DNA of 64,000 nt from Albula goreensis (taxonomy: Eukaryota > Chordata > Actinopteri > Albuliformes > Albulidae): positions 20,743,332-20,807,331 of the forward strand of contig CM040746.1 of the NCBI GenBank assembly GCA_022829145.1, read 5' to 3'. The translations under genes and the position numbers were made by a program. Under the pieces are notes generated by a model. It did not search any database. It had not been told where the DNA came from and saw nothing but the letters and a program-made list of their open reading frames with translations. Numbering within the stretch: position 1 is the stretch's first letter; each line of letters starts with the position of its first letter. This document shows, in pieces, positions 52,296 to 64,000 of the stretch.

Positions 52296-53390
52296 GTGTA
52301 CACTGTTAAAACTTTTCTGGTTAAAAAAAAAAACAGTAAACAACCGGCAGCAGGGTTGCCATTCAGTTTCTGTAAAATTAACATTTTTTTTTACTGTCAC
52401 TAAAATGTATGATTTTGTACTGTTAATGAAAAATACCATATGAACTTGTTTTTGATTACTTTCACAGTATTTTACAGATAACTGTCTTGTTTAAAAATAC
52501 ATTAAATAGCTGTTTTTTCTTTTACAGTATCTTAGAGTTGACTGATTAATACACCCACAGCTTCTGCTTTATAGCCTTTACTACATATCAACATGTCTAG
52601 CAGACTCATGCTAATGCAATTAATACAACTTTGAGAACAACTTTGAAACAACTACACTTACAAGCAGCAAAGCAAATATTCTTCAACACTTAATTTCTGA
52701 TACAATTATTATCTTGAAAATAACTTTGCTTTACATTTTGAATCTGCATTGCTGAATTACCATCCAATAACGAGCATGCACTGAAGTCTTCTTCATGATG
52801 TTACTTCTGATGAAGTGACTTACAAAGACTGTAAAAGGTTTATTGTCAAGACTATGATTATTCTTAATGAATTCACTGGCACAATACATGTCCACACATT
52901 AACTTTCACATGTACAAATTAAAATGAGCTCCTTTTGCTGTCCGATTAATAGGCAATAATCAATTAAATTCTAGCTAGCTGCAATCAGCTATGAAATTCT
53001 AGCTAGCTTCTGAATCCTTCTGTCATGACATGCACATATTCAGTAATTCAAACAAATTGGCAGCATCACTGATAGACTTTGAAACAATGTGTGGATTAAG
53101 TAAAATTGCTATTCTCACAAAGTAATTAGTATGATGGGGATGGGTAAAGAAAAGAACTGATCCATCTTCACATGTGCTGTTCAGGTGAATTTTCTCTTCC
53201 CAAAATGCAAAAAATATTGCATGATCATGTTACCTAAGATACTTTGGATGGTTGGTTAGCAGTAAAGTTCTGTATTTTAGGAATACATTATAGTTCTGTT
53301 TAATGGTCAATGGAGTGTAATTTAACAGTAAAATACTGTATTTAAAAATAACAGATTAATACTGTTGATCCTGCTGTAAACTCACTGCAG
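52296..53390. mobile_element. Possible non-autonomous DNA element, about 1.1 kb
   Basis: The left part (52296-52540) is dense in ACAGTA/TACTGT motifs and holds CAACCGGCAGCAGGGTTGCC at about 52340, a motif I associate with abundant fish repeats. The right part (53310-53390) again carries AACAGTAAAATACTGTATTT and ATTAATACTGTTGATCCTGC. The two may be ends of one element, with about 700 bp of unrelated interior that includes a direct repeat of AAATTCTAGCTAGCT at 52966-52980 and 52994-53008. Clean inverted ends and target duplications were not found, so the limits are uncertain. Confidence 0.35.
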
Positions 53391-56300
53391 TCATTTAAGG
53401 TCATGCATTCATAAAATGTGTAATAACAGCATGTTAGCTCCCTAGTCTATTGGTATTTTTGGAACATTGTTGTTACATTATTGCCTTTAGTCCAACACTA
53501 TCTGGTATTTAAGTATTGAGTGTCAAGATTATTTATTTGCATGGTTAATACTTTTATACAAAGAACACTTAGAGAACTTAAATTTGAACTCTAGTCTCCT
53601 GTCATTATTGATGCAATTTAAGTAAACAGGTGAGACCAGACAGAGTGCTGATAACTCTGTATTTACTTTATCAGCACATTCATGAAATAACTTTACTATA
53701 CTAATATAGTCTATCCATAAAATATCATTTCCCTGACCTTGAATAAAAAATTGGAAGTGTCACTTCTTATTTACAATTACGTACTTGATGGACACTAGTG
53801 ATCGCAAAATGTCTAGAACTAATATTGTGTCATATGGGTTGATTGTAATCTGCAAAGGATTAATGATATTTTTAAAGACATCTAGAATGTATGCAGATAC
53901 TGGAAAATCTATAAATCCAAGATCATCTCTCAGGTTGTGCCTAAAATGTGCTACTCTGAATGGGTCTGTCAGTCACTACCCACATCTGTGTGAGTTTGGG
54001 TGTCATCTTGGGTGTCCTTTGGTATGACACAAACAAATTAATGCACCAAAATGAAAGAAAAATATTGATTGTTTGTCAAGGAATAGGGAAATGTTGGCTT
54101 TCAGCATTTAAAGAATACAAACCCCAGGATTGCAGAATGACAGCATGGTCATTATGAAATGTCATGCTGTCATTGTGATACCAAGGCTAAATTAAGTTCA
54201 AACTGATTTATCATTATGTTTATTAAAAGAATATTGTTGTACTGTAAAAATGAGGGGTTAGTTGCAGTGTTAGGATAGGATGATTTTAACACCACTGCTT
54301 ATAACCCACAACCGGTCATTCAGATTAAATGATCTGTTTGAATATCCAACAGCCCTGTACTATTGAATTCTGTGTTTGATCATTAAACTGCATGCAGTTT
54401 AACTCACAATCAACTGCTCTTCTCTCAGTGAGTATAGATGTAGTCTTAAAATACCAATTTTGCACACAGACTATTTTAACATATTTATGTATTCTTGACT
54501 GGAGCAAAGTAGTTCTGGTTAATGGTTCATGAATAAAACCTCAGTACCACACCTGAAAAAAGACCTTGGTAACATATATGTGGTAGTGAATGTAAGTTGT
54601 TGTCTACGTTAACCAGATTGCAGTGTTCATTGAAACTGGGCAAAAGCAACTTCAGTGACCTATAGATCATAGTCAGCAGAGTGCACAGCAATTGCAATCA
54701 ATTAAGTTTGGTTTAAATCATGGTCCATGTTTGGGAAATACTGAAATTCAAGACTATAAAGCTCTACAATGCTGCACCAATTCCTGTTTAGCTGTTCTAT
54801 AACAACTACTTAATAACTTCTTATTACTATGTAAATTTTCTTTTATTACATGTGAAACTCAGCCAGCCATGTTGGAAGTATAATGAGGATAGAAATCCTA
54901 ACGCTTTTTACTTTATGTAAAAGTATTTTTTTTTATTTACATGACTATCATTTAACAGGACCACCCTTTCAGCCTCCACTTCTACTCTCACTTGCATTTC
55001 TTTGACTATTTGACTGTTTACCGCTATTGATTTTTTTGCATTCATCAGTGACCACCACACATGCACTTAAGGAGTGTGGCTATAACAGTTGATATGAACA
55101 GCTGCTGCTCATTTTATTGCTGAAAGCTGCAAAATGAGAGTAGGAGAATATCAGACAAGTAAAGGTTTTATTTATTAAGCAATTAAAAATCTAACCTTGT
55201 ATTTTGATATTATTTTCAGTTATCCAGAACTTTCAGTGATCAAACCACCCTTGGTTCTAAGGGGTTAGGATAACTGAGGCTGTACTGTGCAACCCTGTCT
55301 CCATTGGATCTACTGGGTTAGATGTGTAATAACTGTACAAAACTCTTGTATAAAGGCCTTGGTTCAACAAATTAATACTGTAGTAATGTAGTAATAAATG
55401 TAGTAATGAGGCAAGAACTGAACCATAGTCTGAAAAGCCAGAATTCCTCTTCATCTTTTTAAAATACAATTACTTGACAAAAACTCAAGGCTGTGTGAGC
55501 AGTGTTCTCTTTGTCCTCAGCTGTTGTCAGATTTGTCTACAGTCTCAGTGTAAAATCTCATTGCAGTATTATTATTTCCACAGTGAATAAACCACATACT
55601 ATGAATGAAAGCAGCAAGTTCACAGATTTGGTGGGTTAGTCAACAGATTAGGTATCACTTTAATAAACACACTGAAAGATATATTGAAAGAAACTTGTCA
55701 CATTGTATGTAATTTACCTTTATTGCCTTAGGCCTCAAGCGTATGCCATGGCCTTGTTGTTTTTATTTATTTTTTTTGCCATCAGTTATTGTACTCATAT
55801 GCCTAAAAATCCAAATGAACCTACACAGTTATATGCATCGGTGTATTAAATCAAAGCACAGTTACATTAATGTTATTAGATATATGATTTGGAAAAATTA
55901 AGGCATAAAATATCAGGTTAATTATATACAGACTAAATAGATCTGTTTGTTAGTTGTAGACTAACAATTAGAGAAGCGGGCCAGGAAAAAACAAAACCTG
56001 CTGCAAGCTCTCTTTACTTAGAAATTCACTGTGGCCACTGGTTCTTTTGTGCCTACTGGAGCATGCCAGGAGAAGCAATGAGCCAAACAAAAGAACATTA
56101 AAGCACTGTTTGAACATGTGTTCTAGAGAGTACGTAACGGGAAAGACCTGTGATTGTGGCAGTGATTGTCAAGGGAGACAGGTTTACACACAAAGCAAGG
56201 CAGCACTCTAAATATTAGTTCTATGAGGCAACCAATTAAACAGATAAACCCATATGACAATTTGGAACACAATGGCTGATTCAGTCAATATTATTGCTGT

Positions 56301-56391
56301 AAAAAGACTGTAATAAAGGCAACACTATGACAAAACAGACAAGTGACAAATTCTGCTAAAATAAAAATTTCCAAATTCATTTAAGACAGTA
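53391..56391. other. Unannotated intron sequence
   Basis: AT-rich unique sequence. Short open frames (for example 53785-54027 and 55257-55469) have no supporting feature. Confidence 0.5.
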
Positions 56392-56650
56392 CAGGGGGTC
56401 CTCGACTTACGAATGAGTTCCATTCCTACGACTTGTTGTAAGCTGGTTTTCGACGTAAGTCGGAATTTATACCTAAATTATACCTAAATTAACACCTTAA
56501 GTCACTCACACTGTACACACAACACATGAAGGACATATACAGTAATTAAATGAAACATTAATAAAAAAAGAGAGAACAATTTCTCATCTTTATTTCTGTA
56601 GTTGTATTTACAACCCAAACCGCTTAGGTCGAAACTAAGTTTTTTACAAG
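56392..56650. mobile_element. Mariner/Tigger-like element, one end preserved
   Basis: After a TA dinucleotide the sequence begins CAGGGGGTCCTCGACTTACG, then contains the inverted pair CGACTTACG ... CGTAAGTCG within about 60 bases. This start and the repeated 'cgacttacg' words are typical of short Tc1/mariner (Tigger-type) elements in vertebrates. The matching 3' terminal repeat is missing, so the element is truncated or its far end has decayed. The 3' limit is approximate; GGTCGAAACTAAG near 56628 may be an internal remnant. Confidence 0.55.
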
Positions 56651-57616
56651 GGAAGTGAAGACAAATAATATCTCTCATAAGACAATAAAGGCTTTTGCAG
56701 AATCACAGAAAAACAATGCCTCTACCTAATTATGTCTTTCTGTTGACAAACAAGTTAAAGAGATCAAAGTGATGAGTTGTTTTTCCTCATGTCATGTTTA
56801 TGACTTTGCTCACAGCATATTTGAAAATGTTGTTACATTTCTAAAAACATTTAATCATTTCAGTTTTTTTTCATTCATTAGGATGGTTTACTGAGATTTC
56901 TTTCAGTTTAATCGATAAATCAGGCAGAGCCAACTCAAGCTTACATTGAGGCTTTTATCTTGCAATAACACTGAGTATTTCTTTCAATGAACTCTGCTAT
57001 GAATTTATATATGGATATGGATTTATTTTTACAGTCCGGTGTCACTGTGATGGTTTTGCCTTGTGGTGATGATGACAACAGGAAACAGATTTTGGTGGTG
57101 CAAAAGATGCCAATTTATTTGGCCAAAAAAAAAAAAACAGCAGGTGCCTGTAGGGCTCCAATATCAGGATACAAAAAAAATTAGAAAGAAAACAAAGTCT
57201 CTACCCAAACAAAATGTTCAAAATAGTTCAATGACTAAACTCACTGAATAACTCAACGAAAGAAAAACAGGAAAAGCTCAAAATAATCACAGCTAAGCAA
57301 ATCAACAATAATAACCGCCCAATCCAGGCATACCCAATGCAGCTCAAACAGGTTCACTCCCTACCTCACCTGTACACTGACTGCCATGCTGTTCCCTGTC
57401 AGGTTTCCTTATCCCCCTGGAGTGCTCCACTAATTTAGTTAGACCCACTTTTACCAATAATTTAATAGTTTTGTACATATTCATTTTACAAAAATATATA
57501 CATATATACATAATGCCATTTGAATATATTTACAAACCATACATACAGTTTATGTACCCCAAATCCACCGCTCACACTAATTAACTTGGCACAGTTTAAT
57601 TTTCGTTTTGTTTTAG
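56651..57616. other. Unannotated intron sequence
   Basis: AT-rich sequence with A runs at about 57125-57137 and 57173-57180. No gene recognised. Confidence 0.5.
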
Positions 57617-57649
57617 ATACTGCACAGAGCAAACCCTGCCCCCACCCCC
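57617..57649 (+). CDS. Possible fourth microexon, 33 bp (speculative)
   Basis: A T-rich tract ending GTTTTAG precedes 33 bases, followed by the donor-like CCCCC|GTGAGT. The length is a multiple of three. In the phase of the other three short exons it reads T-A-Q-S-K-P-C-P-H-P, with a split aspartate codon if the preceding exon ends in G. All three frames are open, however, the exonic C-run before the donor is atypical, and an unpaired Cys in a stalk would be unusual. Such a pattern can occur by chance, so this is a candidate only. Confidence 0.15.
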
Positions 57650-59845
57650 GTGAGTCCACATACCAAAATAAGTTTATTAGCCAAGCCCAAATGTTTGCAA
57701 GTCTTTTGTACATTGTGGATGCCAAAGTAGGGCATTGGTAGATGGGAAGTCCGTCACAGTCACTGTAGGGAAATTATTGAGGTGGAATGTAATGTCACAC
57801 ATATGCAAGAAGGTCAGTCCATATATTTTTACTTAAAGGAAAAAATCACACATTTTCAGCTTTCACATGACTGTTCCATTTGATCATTCTTAGAGTGACT
57901 TTCCTCTAGTCCATGGAGAAAAGGCATGACTCCCTTGGTACATTTTCCTGTGTCTGGTTGTGTAGATATGATCTAGGGTTCGGCTTTTGTAGTTAGGGCA
58001 TAGCATTCTTTGAGGATTCTTAAATCTTCTATCCTTGACTGAGTCTGGAAGTGTCAGTATTATTGAGATGCTGTACATTATAATTTGTAGTTCAAATAGA
58101 CCTAAGAAAAGCATACAAAATGCCAGTTTGATGCTATGTACCCTTTTGAAGCATGTACTGTATAAGGATTGATTTATTTTTCTTTTCCCAAAAAGACAAA
58201 GAATAATGTAGCATCTCTATAAGAAATGTGCATGCATTATATAGGCTGTGGTTGGAAAAAGTGTTTATATGCATGTTTTGGGTGTGTGAGTTTTGTGTGC
58301 ATGAGACAAAATAATAGAGCTTTTCATGATTATTCAACAACTCATTTAAATATGCCCACCTAGCAACTGTGGTAGGTGCTGGCGTTTGCCTTTGCATGGC
58401 AGTACTGTGAATCCTCCTAATTGCTGGGGTGCTCATTTGCCTCCACAACTAAATCCACCAGACAGTTATTACAGACTGGTGGTTACCCACCAAACTCATT
58501 CTGTTTTACACTGCTGCACATTTATTACAAAAATAGGTCTGCCTCCTGGCATTTTTAAATGTATAAGTTATTTTGATACTGGTGTAAATCAGGAGCTTTA
58601 TGGTAAATAACAATTTAATCTTCCCTTCTAAGGTTGAGTTCATGCAGCCCATGTCTGCAAAAGCCCTCACCATTTTGAACCACCAGAACCCTTCCCATAT
58701 AACACTGTTGTGGTTCCAATGTAGCCAACCACATAAATTAAGTACACATTATCTCATTCCTCCCATATCATATTTGTGTGTGTGCATTTATCTCAGAGAA
58801 CTATGATAATGTTCTTTTAAAGCTTCCCTCACTTTTCTATCGTCCATATTTCATATTCATGTCCTTTAGGCCACAACTAATGCAGATAATTTGCAACAAA
58901 ATTTTGGCTTCATTCAGCATTTATGAATATTTCACAGACAAAAACTTTTAAATGACAGTAAGCATTGACAATTCCAAAAAAGCAAGGAGATTTAAATAAA
59001 AGCACTCTTCCTTGATCTTTGTCATAACTGTGCTTTCAGAATGGCACTGTACCATGAGATAAGTGGCTCATTTCAGGCAAATTGTGCTCACCACTTGACA
59101 GGTCTAATTGTTGATACCCGGGGTGATTTCTCTGTAAGTTCTAAAACAATATCACCTTTAAACCTAAAAAAGTATATTCTGAACATTTATATTGTTTTTT
59201 TAATTTGACACATATGTTGCATTTGTATTAATTACAGTTTGATACATTTCCTTTCCCATTTGATTATCAAAGCAAAAATCATACATATCCAAAGCATCAG
59301 CCAGGTCCAAAAACATTAAAACAAAGTGATTTTAACAAACTTTGATTTCAGCCTGAAGCAGTGAATTTATTAGCATGTATAAGTGCTAATGAAAGCTTGT
59401 AGCTTTCATTCTTCATCAGACACCACACACAAAGATGCCACTTAAATGCTGTTTATTCCCCTGGTCACATAAGATTTGCAGCTACACAGCCTATAAAAGC
59501 ATATGCCATCTAAAAAATGACACTCATTTATTTAGTGGATATTACCAGTTTATACAAAATATTTTTACCACAAGCATCAAAAACAAATATGACTGTCCAT
59601 CAGGCTAAATAAAACCTCACGGTGTCATGTAGTCAGGGATAAGTACATATATTTAAAACTAATAGAGCTGCCTCTATTTAGTGTATGATGAAGCAAAAGC
59701 ATTGCTACCATACTGTGCCTATTAAATTAACAATAATGGCATCCTCACATGACTGATATAAATATTATTTCAGTCTTTATCATCTTGTGCTCCAATAGAC
59801 CATATGTGGATTGTGAGCTACTTTTTGGGAACTAATTTTTTTATA
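57650..59845. other. Unannotated intron sequence
   Basis: AT-rich sequence with a small inverted repeat at 59388-59410 (AATGAAAGCT, 3-bp spacer, AGCTTTCATT). No gene, RNA or larger element recognised. Confidence 0.5.
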
Positions 59846-60451
59846 CAGTGCATTCGTTTTTATGCTTAAAAAAAACGTAAAATATGCGAATTCGCTTTAA
59901 CGCCCTTTGAAACACGATTAAAAATGATCACTTTATGCAACATTACGCACTTTAACGCGAGTGGTATTTTTAAAATTATATTATTTAATATTAATATGAA
60001 ATTATTAATATGGTATTAATATGATAATATTGAATAGTCTGTCAAATAAAATTAAAAATGAATCACTGTGTCTTCCTATCCTTATAAAAAATATTTATAA
60101 AAGTTCAAAGAACTTAACTGATGATAATGAAAGAGCAATGATGTCAAAATGGTAAAAATAAAAAAATAAAAAAACAAGGTAAAAAAAGTGGTAATAAAGG
60201 ACTTAACTGATGATAATGAAAAAAACATTGAAAAAAGCTGTCACATGCTATTTGCAGCTGAGTCCTACATATGGTAAAAGTTCAATCCTTACTACGAATT
60301 TTCTGAGTAAGTTAGTCAACGTTACGCGACCACGGAAGGCATCTCGAGCATTCCCATTAATTTAAATGGGGATATTAGACTTGAATTACACGACTTTGCT
60401 TTACACAAGCCTTTTCAGGACCACATCTTTGAATAAATTGCGAATGCACTG
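59846..60451. mobile_element. 606-bp Tigger-like (Tc1/mariner) non-autonomous element
   Basis: The left end CAGTGCATTCG and right end CGAATGCACTG are perfect 11-bp inverted repeats, flanked on both sides by TA, the target duplication of Tc1/mariner transposons. Beyond the perfect part the ends stay similar. The interior has CpG-containing words such as TTTAACGCGAG and TTACGCGACC, typical of Tigger-derived MITEs, and no transposase frame. It also carries a direct repeat of ACTTAACTGATGATAATGAAA at 60112-60132 and 60201-60221 (period 89). The element is a passenger moved by a transposase elsewhere. Confidence 0.85.
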
Positions 60452-62339
60452 TATATATAAAAAATCAGTTATATGAGGAATTGCAAAATGCACAACCATT
60501 CTTCAGTTACAAACTGAACCAAGAGACAAGCAAACATATTCAGTAAGCAGATATTTTCAGTTTTATGTTGGATATCAATTGTCATGGACACAATGGCCAA
60601 TGCATTAAATGACTTAACTCCCAAGTCACTAAAAATAAAATCAAATGGCATCAACTACATCAATTTCATTGTTTGTTCCCCTATGGAATATCTTTAGCCA
60701 GTTGAACTACTTGACGTATACATTTACAATTACATTGCTTACTTGCATTGTACTAGATATACATACATATATACATACTACATAGTACATCGTACATACT
60801 ATACACTACATAGTACATAGAACTTTGTTGTCATTTAATTTGTCCAAATTTACAAGAGCCGTGTCATGCTGCTCAAATAACCTCTAAACACCAATCCCCT
60901 GATTCGGGTGTCTGGGCACATTTTGTATCATAATTGAAAAAAGTGTCAAAAGTGTTTGTGTGATGCACATACTATCAATGTTTTCAGATGGTTTGTTTCA
61001 TTGTTTTTGAATCACACCTGGGTGGAAGAGGGAGGGGAGCAGGGGGAGTTTGCTATTGGTCTTGGAGGTGGCATGATTTCATTTAATAAATGATCCCAGG
61101 GTTGAATGCTGTAAATGACACTGTAAATCTCTGCTCAAACCTGAGTGTCCTGTGTGGTGTTCTGTTCTTAATTACAGAATTACAGTGTTCCTCATCCTCT
61201 TTTACATGCCTGTGCCTCAGCCATACATAGTCTGAAAACCTGTGTGTGTCTGTACCTGTGCTTTTAACTTTAATTACAGCGGTATTTGTAAAAGGGTGGT
61301 TTGTGTGAGGTCATTATTTATGTTTAAGACAGACAAACCAGTTATCTTGACAGAAGCCTTTTTTAGCCTAATTTAAAGCCTAATTTAGGGGCTGTCATCT
61401 TATTCAGCATACAAGGGCCCTCTTATGTTGATTATTTAATAAAGTGTACAGCTGTGGCTGTTCTTACCAGTTTATAAAACTGACTAAAACCACCGGTACA
61501 ACATCAAGAATGACAGAAAGTAGGTCTCAGAGTGTCAGTGTACACCTTGCACCTGTAACCTGAATTGATCACTGCTGAAAACCAAAGATGCACATGTGTG
61601 TTGGCCCTAAATTTGAATGTGGTTATATTAGTGATTCAGTCCAGTGTACATTTTAGACAGCGTGTAAGTCATTTGCATCTTTTACTTGAGGTAAAAAAAG
61701 AACAACAAAATATAAGTCCTGCTCAATATTACTTCACCAAGTCCCTCTAATAGATGTTTTACTTGGGTTTGAAATATCATAGATGGGTCTTCTCATTTTC
61801 ATTAACAGAGCCTGACAGTACCTAGTGTCATATCTGTCTTGTCATTTTCTTCATGTACACTCCTCTGTATTTTCAACAACTATCACAATGCTCTTATCAT
61901 CTGGACTGAGTGGTCACTGATTAATATCCTATGGGGAATTTGATTTAGAATATCATAAATTAGGGGGTTGATGTATCATGAACAATAAGCATACCAAGTG
62001 TATACATAGGCCCAGAAATTATATTTAACCAGAATACCTTGTACATTCAATTAATTTCTAAGACTGAATGGGACATGTTACAAAACAAAGTTTTGGGTGT
62101 ATTATTTTTTCGCTATCTCATTTTTATTTTGAGTAATATATTTTATGTTTCTCACCGACATAAAAAATGCCCTTATGTCTTTTTTTTATTATATTGTAAA
62201 TTAACCTACTCACTCTGGGTTTATGGGTTGTTTCTGTTGCCTTTGTGGGCTTGATTTCCTCCAACCTAAATTGCATGAATTTGTTTGTATTTTTAAATTC
62301 TAATCCAGTGGTATATCATAAGAGAAGCTTTGGCCGAGG
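60452..62339. other. Unannotated intron sequence
   Basis: AT-rich sequence with a run of TACATA/ACATAGTACAT repeats at about 60756-60820. No gene recognised. Confidence 0.5.
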
Positions 62340-62700
62340 ATCTGAACAAAAAGAGAAAATACAACATTATTTATAAGTTAAGCAACATTATTGTTTGGAG
62401 CCCTGGGAAACCGATAAATGCTGGTAATTTTTGAAGCACAAAAAACTTGCGGCGTTGCGGCATAAAATTTTTTCAGCTCCCCACAAATTTATAAGCCTTG
62501 ATGTTTAATTAGCCGGACATTTTTAGCAGGTCTCTCCAGGCATCTGCAGTCTCCATAATGCCTCTGATTGTCTTAATCAGTAGATTCGTTTAAATAATTA
62601 TCTGCAAAGGAACTAAGCAGAATTATGTCCAACGGAGCAAATAATTAAATCAATAAACCAAAAATTGAATAACTCTTTTTGAATTAATCCCAGTGACGAT
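62340..62700. promoter_or_regulatory. Candidate conserved non-coding block
   Basis: High-complexity AT-rich sequence dense in homeodomain-type cores: TTTAATTAGCC near 62504, TCTTAATCAG near 62572, AAATAATTATC near 62594, AAATAATTAAATC near 62640 and TGAATTAATCCC near 62681. It also contains several CpGs (GCGGCGTTGCGG near 62450). No open frame is preserved. Neural and developmental enhancers often look like this; conservation was not tested. Confidence 0.25.
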
Positions 62701-63824
62701 ATCCATGTATTTTATGTCATGAATGGAGCACTGTAGCATTTCATAAAAACAAACAAAATGTGTGTACTGCAGAGGGATTAAATAAAAATACATTTGAAAA
62801 AAATATGCATGTTATTTATATGCAAGTCATTTTTTTTCTCATGCCACCATGTTTGAAAGGAGATGTTGAAAAACATGTTCATATATATAATATATGTTCA
62901 AAAATGTTCAACATGAAAATGTTTTGCAACATATATATATAAAATGGATGAAGTGAATGGAAAAGTGGTTTTAGACTTTTGGAACCTACTGTAAACATGA
63001 TAAACATAAATATCTATCATGTCCAAACGCGAGTATACATTTTCATTACAAGCCTGTTTGTTTATTTGTAGATGCCTATAAATCCAAATCTGAGAAGAAA
63101 TATTTGTAAAGTGAAATGCAGTAATGCAGAAATGAATGGTTTTAAGCAATGTTATATGCAAATGGGGGTCAGTGTGCTTTAATCTTTGGTTTGTTACATG
63201 TGATGTTCATATAAATACTTCCTGAACAGTGCTAAATCAAATCTAGCAGAAATATCATGAAGACTGTTTTCAGTTTTGTCAGATTTCAATTGTGTGTGTG
63301 TGTGTGTCTGTCTGTTTGTTTGTATCCACACGTGACATTTTCCTAGAGGAAAAAAAATCTCCTGTTTCCTACCAGGAAATTTGAATGTTTAGAACTCAAT
63401 GATAGCACCACAATTATAACTTGACAGGCTTATGTCATGCTCAAGTCACTGACAGTGCTTTCAGAAAATAAGAAATGCTACATTGCTTTTTTCACTCTGC
63501 CATTGAAGGAGGATCTCTTAAGAAAAGAAACATCCAATAATTCCCACAAAAATATTCCTCTTTTTTCCTGTGACAGCTACCTTGGGCAAGAGAAGTGCAT
63601 TACTTGAGGTATTTTTAAAAGTCAGCATTTCAATTAAATAATTTCATGTTAATCATAGCAGGTCACTACTACTATGGCAAAATATCGATTCTCTCTTGGG
63701 GCAGCCTTATTAATCTTATTTATTATTTTTTTTATTGTACCCAAATGAGGACTTAAAATATGTAATGCATATACAGTATTACAAGATGACGAGAGGGTTA
63801 GGTTAAATGGATAGAATGTCTGTA

Positions 63825-63825
<1 letters not shown>
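62701..63825. other. Unannotated intron sequence
   Basis: AT-rich sequence with TATATA runs at 62883-62895 and 62931-62941 and a short TG repeat at about 63291-63307. No gene recognised. Confidence 0.5.

Positions 63826-63886
<61 letters not shown>
63826..63886. repeat. (TG)n microsatellite
   Basis: Thirty uninterrupted TG units near the end of the window. Likely polymorphic. Confidence 0.97.
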
Positions 63887-63889
<3 letters not shown>

Positions 63890-64000
63890 CAAATATGGAT
63901 AGGAAGGTTTATGGAGGTTGTGATGGTGCTTTTTGGTTGGGGAAGGGAGGTGTTATTGAGTTAAGGGCCTGCTGTCTCAGCATAGAATCTGGGGATTACT

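Noticed and set aside
63560..63612. Exon-like segment after CTGTGACAG, ending GAGGTATTT
   Set aside because: The bracketed 32 bases are not a multiple of three, and donor and frame support are weak; most likely a pseudo-exon.
1..64000. miRNA, tRNA, rRNA or CRISPR features
   Set aside because: I looked for familiar conserved miRNA sequences, tRNA A/B box pairs with a cloverleaf, and regularly spaced repeats. Only SINE-associated B boxes and simple repeats were found.

Overview
The window looks like intronic DNA from a vertebrate, most likely a teleost fish. It is AT-rich and poor in CpG, carries many CA/TG, CT and CTAT microsatellites, and has very little coding capacity. It also holds short interspersed elements of the kind common in fish: a tRNA-derived SINE whose tail resembles the L2-type tail shared by many fish SINEs, and a Tc1/mariner (Tigger-like) miniature element with intact ends. 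There are no bacterial features, no operons, no rRNA or recognisable tRNA genes and no CRISPR arrays. Nearly all open reading frames are short, compositionally non-coding or made by simple repeats.

The only coding signal I can support is a set of three very short cassette-like exons on the plus strand: 1550-1570 (21 bp), 38397-38426 (30 bp) and 38710-38745 (36 bp). Each has a strong polypyrimidine tract plus AG before it and an AAG|GTA-type donor after it. All three are multiples of three. All are open in the one shared phase (two leading bases, one trailing base), and the third is open in that phase only. They can therefore be joined or skipped in any combination without breaking the frame. 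The peptide is acidic, then Ser/Thr-rich, as expected of an alternatively spliced linker or stalk. I cannot name the gene. A CADM/nectin-like adhesion-molecule stalk is one possibility, based on phase, exon size and a loose resemblance recalled from memory.

Layout. 1-1549 is upstream intron. 1571-38396 is one intron of about 36.8 kb with microsatellites, a 52-bp alternating purine-pyrimidine (Z-DNA-prone) tract at 6230-6281, a near-perfect palindrome at 13512-13540, an unusually long open frame at 19202-19897, a probable degraded minus-strand SINE near 24.4 kb and a possible dispersed repeat near 31.2 kb. 38150-38760 is a pyrimidine-rich block holding the second and third short exons around a 283-bp intron. 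38746-64000 is the next intron, not completed in the window, with a 42-bp tandem duplication at 48051, a SINE at 51660-51862, a possible 1.1-kb dispersed element at 52.3-53.4 kb, a half-preserved mariner-like end at 56392 and the 606-bp Tigger-like element at 59846-60451. Several high-complexity blocks (about 3.0-3.4, 9.43-9.70 and 62.34-62.70 kb) are candidates for conserved non-coding enhancers; only alignment to other genomes can test that.
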